16,558 bases of DNA from JANMEB01 sp041740495 (GTDB taxonomy: Bacteria; Planctomycetota; Planctomycetia; Pirellulales; Pirellulaceae): the NCBI GenBank assembly GCA_041740495.1, contig JBGSLW010000178.1, positions 1-16,558 on the forward strand, in the 5' to 3' direction. The translations under genes and the position numbers were made by a program. Shown here piece after piece: positions 1 through 6,315 of this stretch. The stretch's first letter is position 1; each line of letters starts with the position of its first letter. The notes below the pieces were generated by a model. The model searched no databases. It had not been told where the DNA came from and worked only from the letters and a program-made list of their open reading frames with translations.

Positions 1-86
1 GCCGGCGCTTCCGGCTGGGCGTATGGCGAAAAGCCGGCGCCTCCGGCTGGGCGTATGGCGCAAAGCCGGCGCCTCCGGCTGGGCGT
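1..86. repeat. 32-bp tandem repeat array, truncated by window edge
   Basis: Units begin at 1, 33 and 65, a period of 32 bp; the third matches only to about 86. The units differ at very few positions. Each carries a short hairpin with arms AGCCGG and CCGGCT around a 5-nt loop (for example 32-37 and 43-48). The array runs into the left edge, so its full copy number is unknown. I see no spacers of unique sequence, so it is not a CRISPR array. Short reading frames cross it, but none looks like a real protein. Confidence 0.85.
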
Positions 87-140
87 TAAACGAAGAGTTG
101 GGGGGAAGCGGAACGGTAGGACGACAAATGGGGACGGCGC

Positions 141-368
141 CTAGTTCGACCGGTGTTCGGCCGGGTCCAGGCATTCTTCCAGACGCGTCAAATTGTCCGC
201 GGTGCTCAACGCCAGATCGATGAACAGCCATTTGCGGTTTTGGAAGTGGAAAACACCGCCGCCGCGCCCTCCCTGATTTTCGTTGCGAATTTGATATCCC
301 AGGCGCTCGGCGATCGACAACAACGACTCCATTCGCGCCAACTGTTGCACAGCCGGTTTCCGATCCAT
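141..368 (-). CDS. Small conserved-looking protein of unknown function (75 aa)
   Basis: I do not recognise a named domain. The 75-residue product has an amphipathic, probably helical N-terminal half (about residues 6-26), then a glycine-rich turn around residues 33-38. A segment with aromatic and hydrophobic residues follows (about 39-54: VFHFQNRKWLFIDLAL), and the end is acidic. The pattern of a helix followed by hydrophobic strands suggests a small folded alpha/beta protein in the cytoplasm; there is no signal peptide or membrane segment. The ATG at 368 was chosen because a GGAGG lies about 7 nt upstream, whereas longer versions of the frame run into the opposite gene's leader. It is divergent from the histidine kinase gene, with about 250 bp between the two starts. 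That gap contains a C-rich run at 482-494 and no other gene that I can support. Confidence 0.7.
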   Translation of the reverse strand: MDRKPAVQQLARMESLLSIAERLGYQIRNENQGGRGGGVFHFQNRKWLFIDLALSTADNLTRLEECLDPAEHRSN

Positions 369-619
369 GGGCCTGCCTCCATTGCTAGCCGGTCGATTTG
401 GGTGGTTTGGGTAACGGCGATCGATTGTACCAATCGTGATCAGGGAGCCAACGCCAATCCGCCGATACAACAAGAGTCCGGCCCCCCCCGCCCCTGACCT
501 GAGCGGAGGCCTTGGTACGGCTGATCCCATCGAGATTCCGGCCCGCACCCGCCCGTGGGCCGCTCGTGGCAATACGTCAGCGACCAGGCCTCCTCGCAAC
601 GCATGGCAATCGTCCATCG

Positions 620-1486
620 ATGAATACTCCCCGTCAGCCCTCCTCCGACTTGGAACATCAACAATCCACCGCACAACTGGAAGCGCGGGTGGCCCAATTG
701 GAGGAGCAACTCTGCCTCTCCCAGAAGATGGCCGCTCTCGGCGAACTCGCAGGCACCACGACGCACGAGTTCAACAACGTGCTGATGACGATTCTCAATT
801 ACGCCAAATTGGGTTTACGGCACGGGGACGAGCCCACGCGGACGAAGGCGTTCGAGAAAATCCTGGCAGCCGGTCAGCGCGCGGCCAAGATCACGAACTC
901 CGTACTGGGGATGGCCCGCAACCGCTCGCATGACCTCGAGCCGACCGATTTGCGAGCGATTCTCGAGGAGACGCTCATCCTCTTAGAACGTGAATTGCAA
1001 AAGTACCGCGTCCAGGTGGAGCAGGACCTGCACGAAGTTCCCTTCGCCCAGGCCTGCGGCAACCAGATCCAGCAAATCCTGATCAATCTACTGACGAACG
1101 CCCGCCAGGCGATGCCCTCCGGCGGTCGACTGATCGTGCGGCTGACGCAGGACCCCGCCCAGCAAACCGTCGACATCGCCATCCGCGATAGCGGCCCCGG
1201 GATTCCGGCCGAGCGTCTGCCGAAGATCTTCGAACCGTACTTCAGTACGAAATCGGGACCCGATGCGACCGGCAAAGGGGGGACGGGTTTGGGGCTCTCC
1301 GTCTGCCGGCAAATCATCGAACGGCACCGCGGCAAGATTCGAGTCGAAAGCACGGTCGGCGTCGGCACCTGCTTCACGATCAAACTCCCGATTGCGGCGG
1401 TTGCGACTGGGTCGCCGATCCTCCCCGTGCCGCAACACACCGCACCGTTCCCATCGGGCCAAACTCCGACCGCCTCGCCGGGCTGA
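620..1486 (+). CDS. Soluble sensor-less histidine kinase (HisKA-HATPase)
   Basis: The 288-residue protein holds only the catalytic core of a two-component histidine kinase. A short coiled coil (about residues 11-36) leads into a HisKA dimerisation helix with the H-box around H49 (THEFNN), the expected phospho-acceptor. The HATPase domain shows the N-box with N156 and N160, the G1 motif DSGPGIP (190-196), the F-box IFEPYFSTK (203-211) and the G2 motif GGTGLGLS (220-227). No transmembrane helix, PAS, GAF or receiver domain is present, so it must be cytoplasmic and presumably takes its signal from a partner through the coiled coil. No response regulator is adjacent, so it is an orphan here. The last 30 residues are proline-rich and look disordered. 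The ATG at 620 has only a weak ribosome binding site. An in-frame TTG at 512 has GGAGG just 2 nt upstream, which is too close, and would add a low-complexity arginine/proline stretch, so I prefer 620. Confidence 0.9.
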   Translation: MNTPRQPSSDLEHQQSTAQLEARVAQLEEQLCLSQKMAALGELAGTTTHEFNNVLMTILNYAKLGLRHGDEPTRTKAFEKILAAGQRAAKITNSVLGMARNRSHDLEPTDLRAILEETLILLERELQKYRVQVEQDLHEVPFAQACGNQIQQILINLLTNARQAMPSGGRLIVRLTQDPAQQTVDIAIRDSGPGIPAERLPKIFEPYFSTKSGPDATGKGGTGLGLSVCRQIIERHRGKIRVESTVGVGTCFTIKLPIAAVATGSPILPVPQHTAPFPSGQTPTASPG

Positions 1487-1490
1487 TCGT

Positions 1491-1512
1491 ATAGTGTACA
1501 CGCGTACACTAT
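1491..1512. repeat. Perfect inverted repeat after the kinase gene
   Basis: The arms ATAGTGTAC (1491-1499) and GTACACTAT (1504-1512) are perfectly complementary around a 4-nt loop, and the repeat begins 5 nt after the kinase stop codon. The convergent position favours a bidirectional terminator. However, the stem is AT-rich with no T-run after it, so a dyad operator for a dimeric regulator is an equally fair reading. Confidence 0.6.
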
Positions 1513-1577
1513 TTGCCTGGTAGCGTTCTCGCGATCGTGCCAGCCCACGTAGCCACGCGATACGTGTTGAGCACTCT

Positions 1578-1596
1578 GCCGGCCTACAAGGCTGGC
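1578..1596. repeat. REP-like palindrome, GGCCTACAA family
   Basis: The arms GCCGGCC and GGCTGGC pair over 7 bp with one G-T mismatch around a TACAA loop. The core GGCCTACAA recurs in the two palindromes at 10994-11103, which suggests a dispersed REP-like family in this genome. Confidence 0.55.
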
Positions 1597-1854
1597 CTAC
1601 GGTTGTTGGTACCGCGGCATTGCAAGCCGCGAGCGTTGTGAATGCCACTGCCCGCCAGCCTGCGTCTGACGACTGCGTTGCGATTACACTGATCGCGTTG
1701 TCAAACGCAATCTTCTCGGGCTCGTGCTCAGTGAAACGGTGCTCGTAATCGCAATCGAGGTGTTTCGATGAGGAGTGGGATTTCGAGCACGAGTACGAGT
1801 TGGCGACAGAATGGTTTGTCCGTTCCGGTCGCGAGGAACCGGCGCGCCGCCGCA

Positions 1855-2565
1855 CTATGCCTTGCCGACTAGATTCGACAATCCGGCAAAGAATCTGGGG
1901 ACTTCCTCGCCTGCTCGGCCGCGGACGACCTCATCAAAAGCGCGAGCCACCGGCGTATCGTCCAGGTTGATCTCCACGCGGCGGCAGCGATCCGGCGTCA
2001 TCTCCACCAACGCCGCGGCGGGGTAGACCAGCCCGGATGTCCCGATCGCCACAAAGAGATCGGCCTTGGCCAGGGCCCGGGATATTTCGTCCAGGAACAA
2101 AGGGTACTCGCCAAACCAGACGATGTGCGGGCGCAGGCGGCCGCGCCACGTGGGGTTTCTTGGGTGGGGGGTCTCCAGACCCAAGTCCTCCCGCCATTCG
2201 AAGATTTCACCGGTCTCCAGACACCGTGCCTTCAACAGTTCGCCGTGCATCGCGCGCACATGACGGCTGCCGGCGCGAACGTGCAAGTCATCGACGTTTT
2301 GTGTTACCAACAGAAATTCACCCGGCCATTGCTGCTCGAACTCGGCCAACGCCCGATGCGCCGCGTTCGGTTGAACGTTTGGGCTCAACAGCTGTCGCCG
2401 GCGCTGGTTGTAGAATTCATGCACCAATTGAGGCTGGCGGGCGAATGCTTGCGGAGTCGCGACATCCTCGACGCGGTGCCCCTCCCAGAGGCCATCGGCT
2501 CCGCGAAACGTCGCCAAGCCCGACTCTTGCGATATCCCCGCCCCGGTCAGAACGACGACATTCAT
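1855..2565 (-). CDS. cobB: NAD-dependent protein deacylase, sirtuin class III
   Basis: The 236-residue protein is a bacterial Sir2-family deacylase, which removes acyl groups from lysines and consumes NAD to give nicotinamide and O-acyl-ADP-ribose. The Rossmann-type NAD site is clear: GAGIS at 8-12, FRG at 20-22, TQNVDDLH at 88-95 and GTSGLVYPA at 175-183. H107 in MHGEL is the catalytic histidine. Y52 and R55 form the YxxR pair that marks class III enzymes, known for removing succinyl and malonyl groups. The zinc module is unusual: of the four cysteines normally expected, only C115 is visible in that region. The gene is last in a tatC-LRR-sirtuin operon, and its ATG overlaps the upstream stop codon as ATGA, so translational coupling is likely. 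It acts in the cytoplasm, unlike the product of the gene before it. Family assignment is very secure; substrate preference is inferred from the YxxR pair. Confidence 0.95.
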   Translation of the reverse strand: MNVVVLTGAGISQESGLATFRGADGLWEGHRVEDVATPQAFARQPQLVHEFYNQRRRQLLSPNVQPNAAHRALAEFEQQWPGEFLLVTQNVDDLHVRAGSRHVRAMHGELLKARCLETGEIFEWREDLGLETPHPRNPTWRGRLRPHIVWFGEYPLFLDEISRALAKADLFVAIGTSGLVYPAAALVEMTPDRCRRVEINLDDTPVARAFDEVVRGRAGEEVPRFFAGLSNLVGKA

Positions 2566-3347
2566 CGGGTCGGGGTTCCGTCCTTTTTCTCGTCCGCGCC
2601 ATCCCCGGCACCGCCGTCGTCAGATTTCGGGGCGTCGTCAGATTTCGGCGCATCGTCAGACTTCGGGGCATCGTCCTTCTTGCCTTCCTCAGGCTTTGCT
2701 TCCTCGGTTGGCTTGTCGGCCGGTTTGTCAGTTGCTTCGCCGGCCTTCTCGGCTTCCCCTTCCTTGGGCGCTTCGGTCGCCGGAGGCGGTGGGAGCGCCG
2801 CTCCCACATTGACGTACAATTCCGGCACCGCCCCCTTGAGCGAGTCCACCCCGGCGTCGGTGACTTTGGATTGCCACAGGTAGAGCCGCTTGAGCTTCTT
2901 CAGCCCCTGCAAATGGACCAGCCCCGCATCGGTGACCTGCGTCGAATACAAGTTCAAATACTGCAGCTCTCCCAAATTCGCCAGATGCTTGAGTCCTTCG
3001 TCGCCGATCGCAGTTTTCTCCAAATGCAGCTTCTCCAGCCGTGGCAGCGACGCAATGTGCGCCAATCCTGCATCGGTGATTTTCGTGTTCGCCAGGTTCA
3101 GCCAGACGATATTGGGGAGCTGTTTCAAAACTGCCAGCTGCGCATCGCCGATCTCCTGATCTGACAAATGGAATGCAACTTCCAGGTCCTCCGAATCCTG
3201 CGCGATTTTCATGACCGATCCGCCGCTGGCCTGGATTGCCGCGATCGGGTCTTGAGCCGGTTCCTGAGCCGAGACCATCCAGGGGACCGACCCGCCGAAT
3301 GCGACCAAGAATCCCCAAAGAGTCAGGTGGTGTCTGGTGATGTACAT
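2562..3347 (-). CDS. Secreted leucine-rich-repeat protein with acidic tail
   Basis: The 261-residue protein starts with a signal peptide (about residues 1-27, cleavage likely after VSA) and continues with about four 24-residue leucine-rich repeats (about 70-180). The repeats carry the ribonuclease-inhibitor-like pattern LxxLxxLxLxxTxITDAGL that is abundant in planctomycetes. The last 75 residues are a low-complexity tail rich in Lys, Glu, Asp, Pro and Ala, including the unit SDDAPK repeated in tandem; this is probably disordered and extracytoplasmic. The repeats suggest a protein-binding role, but the ligand is unknown. The ATG at 3347 was chosen because an AAGG lies 7 nt upstream and the signal peptide begins there; a GTG at 3383 would only add a non-signal extension. 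The gene follows tatC after 36 nt and overlaps the sirtuin start by 4 nt. The signal looks like the Sec type, with no twin arginine. Confidence 0.85.
   Translation of the reverse strand: MYITRHHLTLWGFLVAFGGSVPWMVSAQEPAQDPIAAIQASGGSVMKIAQDSEDLEVAFHLSDQEIGDAQLAVLKQLPNIVWLNLANTKITDAGLAHIASLPRLEKLHLEKTAIGDEGLKHLANLGELQYLNLYSTQVTDAGLVHLQGLKKLKRLYLWQSKVTDAGVDSLKGAVPELYVNVGAALPPPPATEAPKEGEAEKAGEATDKPADKPTEEAKPEEGKKDDAPKSDDAPKSDDAPKSDDGGAGDGADEKKDGTPTR
2617..2670. repeat. Three 18-bp tandem repeats inside the LRR gene
   Basis: Units start at 2617, 2635 and 2653 and differ at only one to three positions. Each encodes six residues of the acidic tail (SDDAPK on the minus strand). Because the unit is a multiple of three, copy number can change without shifting the frame, so this is a plausible site of length variation between strains. 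Confidence 0.9.
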
Positions 3348-3383
3348 GCGCGAACCTTCCGCAGAAATGCCAACCTCGCGCAC

Positions 3384-4850
3384 TCAAACCTCGGCCGTTT
3401 CGCCGAACGGATTCTGGCGACGCGGCATCCAACGGCAGAGCGCGATTCCGAAAAAATAAAGCAGCGTCAACGGCACCGCCATCAACATCATACTAATCGG
3501 TTCGGCGGGCGTGAGCACCATTGCCAGGAAAAAGACGACCAGGATCGCCACCCGCCATTTCTCCAAGTAGGCTCGCACGCTGAAAATCCCCAGCCAATTC
3601 AAGATCAACATCACCAGCGGCAGCTGGAAGGCGATCCCGAACCCCAGCGGCAAGAACAGCACAAAGCTCAACCAATCTCCGATCCGCGGCTGGATGTCGA
3701 TTCCCATTCGGGCGTTGAACTGGAACAAGAATCCCAACACCGGGTCGAACACAAAGTAAAACGCCAGCAGCGCCCCGGCCACGAACAGCAGGATGCTCAT
3801 CGGCATGTAGACATAGACGTAGCGCTGTTCGTGGGGATACAGTCCCGCCGCGACGAATACCCAGATCTGATAGAAGATCCAGGGGCTGGCCAGGAACAAG
3901 CCGGCGATCGCCCCCGCCTTCATCCAGATCATGAAGCCTTCCGCGGCGGCCAACGACTGAGTCGCCACCGTCATCGGCTCCCAGACCTCCATCTCCGCCA
4001 GCGCCAAGCCGGGCGGGGGCAACTGATCTTCCAGCGCCTTCCAGACCAGCAACCGATTCAACCGCCGCCGACCGTCGGCAGCCGCGCTGTCGTCGCCGGA
4101 AAACGCTTTCTTCATCTCCGCCAGCGGGTTGGGTGGAGCGGCCGAGAACCAATGCACCCAGGACCGGCGGGGGGACGCAAACAACGAGGCATACGCCGGA
4201 TCATCGGCCAGATTCTCGCCATCCACCAACGTGTTCAAGATCGCGATCAGCTCGGTCCGATCGGCCGGCGTGATTTCCGACGCGGCAGCGATTCGTTGCA
4301 CCGCGGTCTGCTGCGAGGGGGCCAGGAGCGAGTACAACCGCTGCAACCGCTCGCGGCGCTCCGCGTCCGCTGCCGACGGAGAACCTCGCGTTGACGTGAG
4401 AGTCGAGGGGAGCAGGGCCGCGGCGGCGACTCGAACCTTTTCCGCCGGGACGTCGGGGGGGCCGAACCGATACGGCTCGATCTGGACCTCTTCCAAGGCA
4501 TTCGGACTGACCGAACGCAACACCTCCACCAACTGCCCAGGGTCGACGCGCACCGTGCGGGGGATGAACGTGCGCTGGTTCAGCAGCGGCAGGACCTCGG
4601 GTGGCACGATCCCGCCGTTCCGCGCTTTGAGTTCGTTCGCCGCCCGCTGAAAATTGTATTCCGCGATCGCCCGATTCAGCGGTGTCTGCAGGAACAGCAC
4701 AACCTTGTCGGCAATCAACATGCCGACCAGGATCCCTATCGCCGCACCCAGCAGGGCTCGGATCAAAACCTTGCGCAGCTCCTCCAGGTGCTCCCCGAAG
4801 GACATGCGCGTCGTTTCGAACAAGTCTTCGTTGGGCGGGCGGAGCGGCAT
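3384..4850 (-). CDS. tatC: Sec-independent translocase TatC with large periplasmic insert
   Basis: This is TatC, the membrane subunit that binds twin-arginine signal peptides and exports folded proteins. At 488 residues it is nearly twice the usual size of about 250. HLEELR (21-26) precedes TM1 (about 28-54). The conserved block GLFLASPWIFYQIWVFVAAG (317-336) opens TM2, and LYPHEQR (337-343) contains E341, aligned with the signal-binding glutamate of E. coli TatC (E103). TM3-TM6 fill the rest, with TPAE at 447-450 in the place of the usual TPxD. The extra length, roughly residues 60-300, lies between TM1 and TM2 and so should face the periplasm; it is charged and helical-looking, with no domain I recognise. 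The ATG at 4850 fits family N-termini although no strong ribosome binding site is visible; an ATG at 4907 is possible. It heads the operon with the LRR and sirtuin genes. No tatA or tatB is in the window. Confidence 0.93.
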   Translation of the reverse strand: MPLRPPNEDLFETTRMSFGEHLEELRKVLIRALLGAAIGILVGMLIADKVVLFLQTPLNRAIAEYNFQRAANELKARNGGIVPPEVLPLLNQRTFIPRTVRVDPGQLVEVLRSVSPNALEEVQIEPYRFGPPDVPAEKVRVAAAALLPSTLTSTRGSPSAADAERRERLQRLYSLLAPSQQTAVQRIAAASEITPADRTELIAILNTLVDGENLADDPAYASLFASPRRSWVHWFSAAPPNPLAEMKKAFSGDDSAAADGRRRLNRLLVWKALEDQLPPPGLALAEMEVWEPMTVATQSLAAAEGFMIWMKAGAIAGLFLASPWIFYQIWVFVAAGLYPHEQRYVYVYMPMSILLFVAGALLAFYFVFDPVLGFLFQFNARMGIDIQPRIGDWLSFVLFLPLGFGIAFQLPLVMLILNWLGIFSVRAYLEKWRVAILVVFFLAMVLTPAEPISMMLMAVPLTLLYFFGIALCRWMPRRQNPFGETAEV

Positions 4851-4990
4851 GGATGCGGGCCGAGGTCTCGCGAGCGAGTCGCATGGATTGGACGTAAACC
4901 GTATCATGGACCAAAACCGCAGTTTTGCAAAGAACCTCGCGATATTCCGCGGCAATCCGCCGCGCCGACCGACGGGGTCGTCACACACCT

Positions 4991-5169
4991 TCCTCCCCCC
5001 ACCGAGCCTGTCTCGGTGGAGGACAGGTCTGGCGACGAACCGCCGCGCAACCCAACTCCTCCCCCCACCGAGCCTGTCTCGGTGGAGGACAGGTCTGGAG
5101 ACTAACCGCCGCGCAACCCAACTCCTCCCCCCACCGAGCCTGTCTCGGTGGAGGACAGGTCTGGAGACT
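4991..5169. repeat. 66-bp tandem hairpin repeat upstream of manA
   Basis: Copies begin at 4991, 5057 and 5123; the first two are full and almost identical, and the third covers about 47 bp. Each holds a perfect 8-bp stem, CCACCGAG/CTCGGTGG (first copy 4999-5006 and 5012-5019). It also holds an overlapping alternative stem, CCTGTC/GACAGG (5007-5012 and 5022-5027), so the two hairpins cannot form together. The array lies in the divergent tatC-manA gap and ends just before the manA ribosome binding site. Reading frames cross it because 66 is a multiple of three, but they encode only a low-complexity repeat and I do not call them genes. It could be an RNA leader element, a multi-site operator or a dispersed repeat that has expanded. 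Confidence 0.9.
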
Positions 5170-5184
5170 ATGAAGGACTAAAGA

Positions 5185-6210
5185 ATGAGTGAACGAACCC
5201 ATCCCCTCTATCCTCTCCAGTTCCAGCCGATCTTCCGCCGCTATCTCTGGGGGGGCCGCCGCTTGGGGACACAGCTCCACAAGCCGATCGGTCCGGAGCC
5301 CGATTACGCCGAGAGCTGGGAAATCGTCGACCATGGCCGGGACCAAAGTACCGTCCTCACCGGGGCGTGGTCTGGACGCTCGCTGCACGAACTGCTGGCA
5401 CAATACGCGGAACAAATATTGGGTGAACCGTGGGCTGCTCGTGTGCACTCGCCCCAGCGCCCTCCCCAATTGCGCGGACGGTTTCCGCTGTTGCTCAAGT
5501 TTCTCGACGCCCACCAGGCGCTCTCCGTCCAAGTCCACCCGAACGACGCGCAGGCCGCCCTGCAGGATCCTCCGGACCTGGGGAAGACCGAAGCCTGGTA
5601 CGTCCTGGACGCCGCCCCCGACAGTCGGGTCTACGCCGGGCTCCGCGCCGGGATCGGCCGGGCGGAGTTGGAACAGGCCCTCCGCGCCGGGACCGTCGAG
5701 TCCGTGTTGCACTCGTTCGAGGCTCGCTCGGGGGATTGCATCTTCATCCCGGCCGGCACCGTACACGCCATTGGAGCGGGGCTGTTGATCTGCGAGATTC
5801 AACAGGCCAGCGACACGACCTACCGGCTCTTCGATTGGAATCGAGTCGACGCGGCCGGAAAATCGCGTCCGCTGCACATCGCCGAAGCGCTCGATGTGAT
5901 CGATTTCGACCGCGGGCCTGTCGAGCCGATTCGTAAACCGCTGCCGGAGAATGTGATTAAATCGCTGGTGGTTTGCGACTACTTTCGCCTCTCGGCGTGG
6001 CGACTCACAACCCCGCAACGCCTTGTCGGAGCTGATCGGTTGCGGATCGTAGTCCCGATCACTGGTGCCGCGCAACTGGCAGGACCCGATTTCGAACCAG
6101 TCCGATTGGGCATCGGCGAACCGGCGCTGCTCCCCGCCGCACTCCCGCAAGTTACCTGCATGCCGCAGCCGTCGTGCTCGCTGCTGGTGATCGAGTTACC
6201 AGACGCCTAA
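5185..6210 (+). CDS. manA: Mannose-6-phosphate isomerase, type I
   Basis: The 341-residue cytoplasmic enzyme interconverts fructose-6-phosphate and mannose-6-phosphate, feeding mannose into nucleotide-sugar and polysaccharide synthesis or taking it into glycolysis. Family signatures are strong: WGGRRL (22-27) and ESWEI (43-47). The zinc site is also clear, with Q116 and H118 in SVQVHPND, E136 in GKTEAWYVL and H194 in FIPAGTVHAIG. The block EIQQASDTTYRLFDWNR (204-220) ends in an arginine typical of the active site. The length fits the short bacterial form of the type I family. AAGGA at 5173-5177 lies 7 nt before the ATG. It stands alone on the plus strand, convergent with the Asp-box gene downstream. 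Its leader overlaps the 66-bp hairpin array, which could affect its expression. Confidence 0.94.
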   Translation: MSERTHPLYPLQFQPIFRRYLWGGRRLGTQLHKPIGPEPDYAESWEIVDHGRDQSTVLTGAWSGRSLHELLAQYAEQILGEPWAARVHSPQRPPQLRGRFPLLLKFLDAHQALSVQVHPNDAQAALQDPPDLGKTEAWYVLDAAPDSRVYAGLRAGIGRAELEQALRAGTVESVLHSFEARSGDCIFIPAGTVHAIGAGLLICEIQQASDTTYRLFDWNRVDAAGKSRPLHIAEALDVIDFDRGPVEPIRKPLPENVIKSLVVCDYFRLSAWRLTTPQRLVGADRLRIVVPITGAAQLAGPDFEPVRLGIGEPALLPAALPQVTCMPQPSCSLLVIELPDA

Positions 6211-6315
6211 AGGTGGCCGTGGCAGGCTCCGACGCGGCCCTTCGTCCGAAAAATTCAAGGCATCTGCAAATCGTGCGAGCGATTCGCCCACGCGACCACA
6301 GCTCGCGGTGCCGGA

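Larger units (their letters stand above)
1487..1854. other. Gene-free convergent gap rich in palindromes
   Basis: This gap lies between the convergent histidine kinase and sirtuin genes and holds no convincing gene. From left to right it contains a 9-bp perfect inverted repeat (1491-1512) and a palindrome of the GGCCTACAA family (1578-1596). A 6-bp hairpin, CGCGGC/GCCGCG, follows at 1613-1631. The stretch at about 1715-1800 is rich in short motifs such as GAGCACGAG on either strand, and I suspect it is an interspersed genomic repeat. A minus-strand frame runs through the gap, but its product is low in complexity and it continues antisense into the kinase gene. Confidence 0.6.

Noticed and set aside
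1088..1855. 255-residue minus-strand open frame across the kinase-sirtuin gap
   Set aside because: Half is antisense to the kinase gene, and the remainder translates low-complexity, repeat-like intergenic DNA.
3168..4394. 408-residue plus-strand open frame
   Set aside because: It lies antisense to tatC, which has clear family motifs. Its product is rich in Arg, Gln and His with no domain pattern, as expected of a shadow frame in GC-rich DNA.
4850..4960. Promoter for the tatC operon (TTGCAA on the minus strand with TGATAC 18 bp later)
   Set aside because: The -10 candidate matches the consensus poorly and the spacing is long, so it is not better than chance.
4981..6150. 389-residue minus-strand open frame including three QTCPPPRQARWGEE repeats
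   Set aside because: It is antisense to manA and its end is a translation of the 66-bp repeat. The repeat is open in several frames only because its length is a multiple of three.
6211..6315. Terminator between manA and the Asp-box gene
   Set aside because: No stem longer than about 5 bp and no T-run could be found in this convergent gap.
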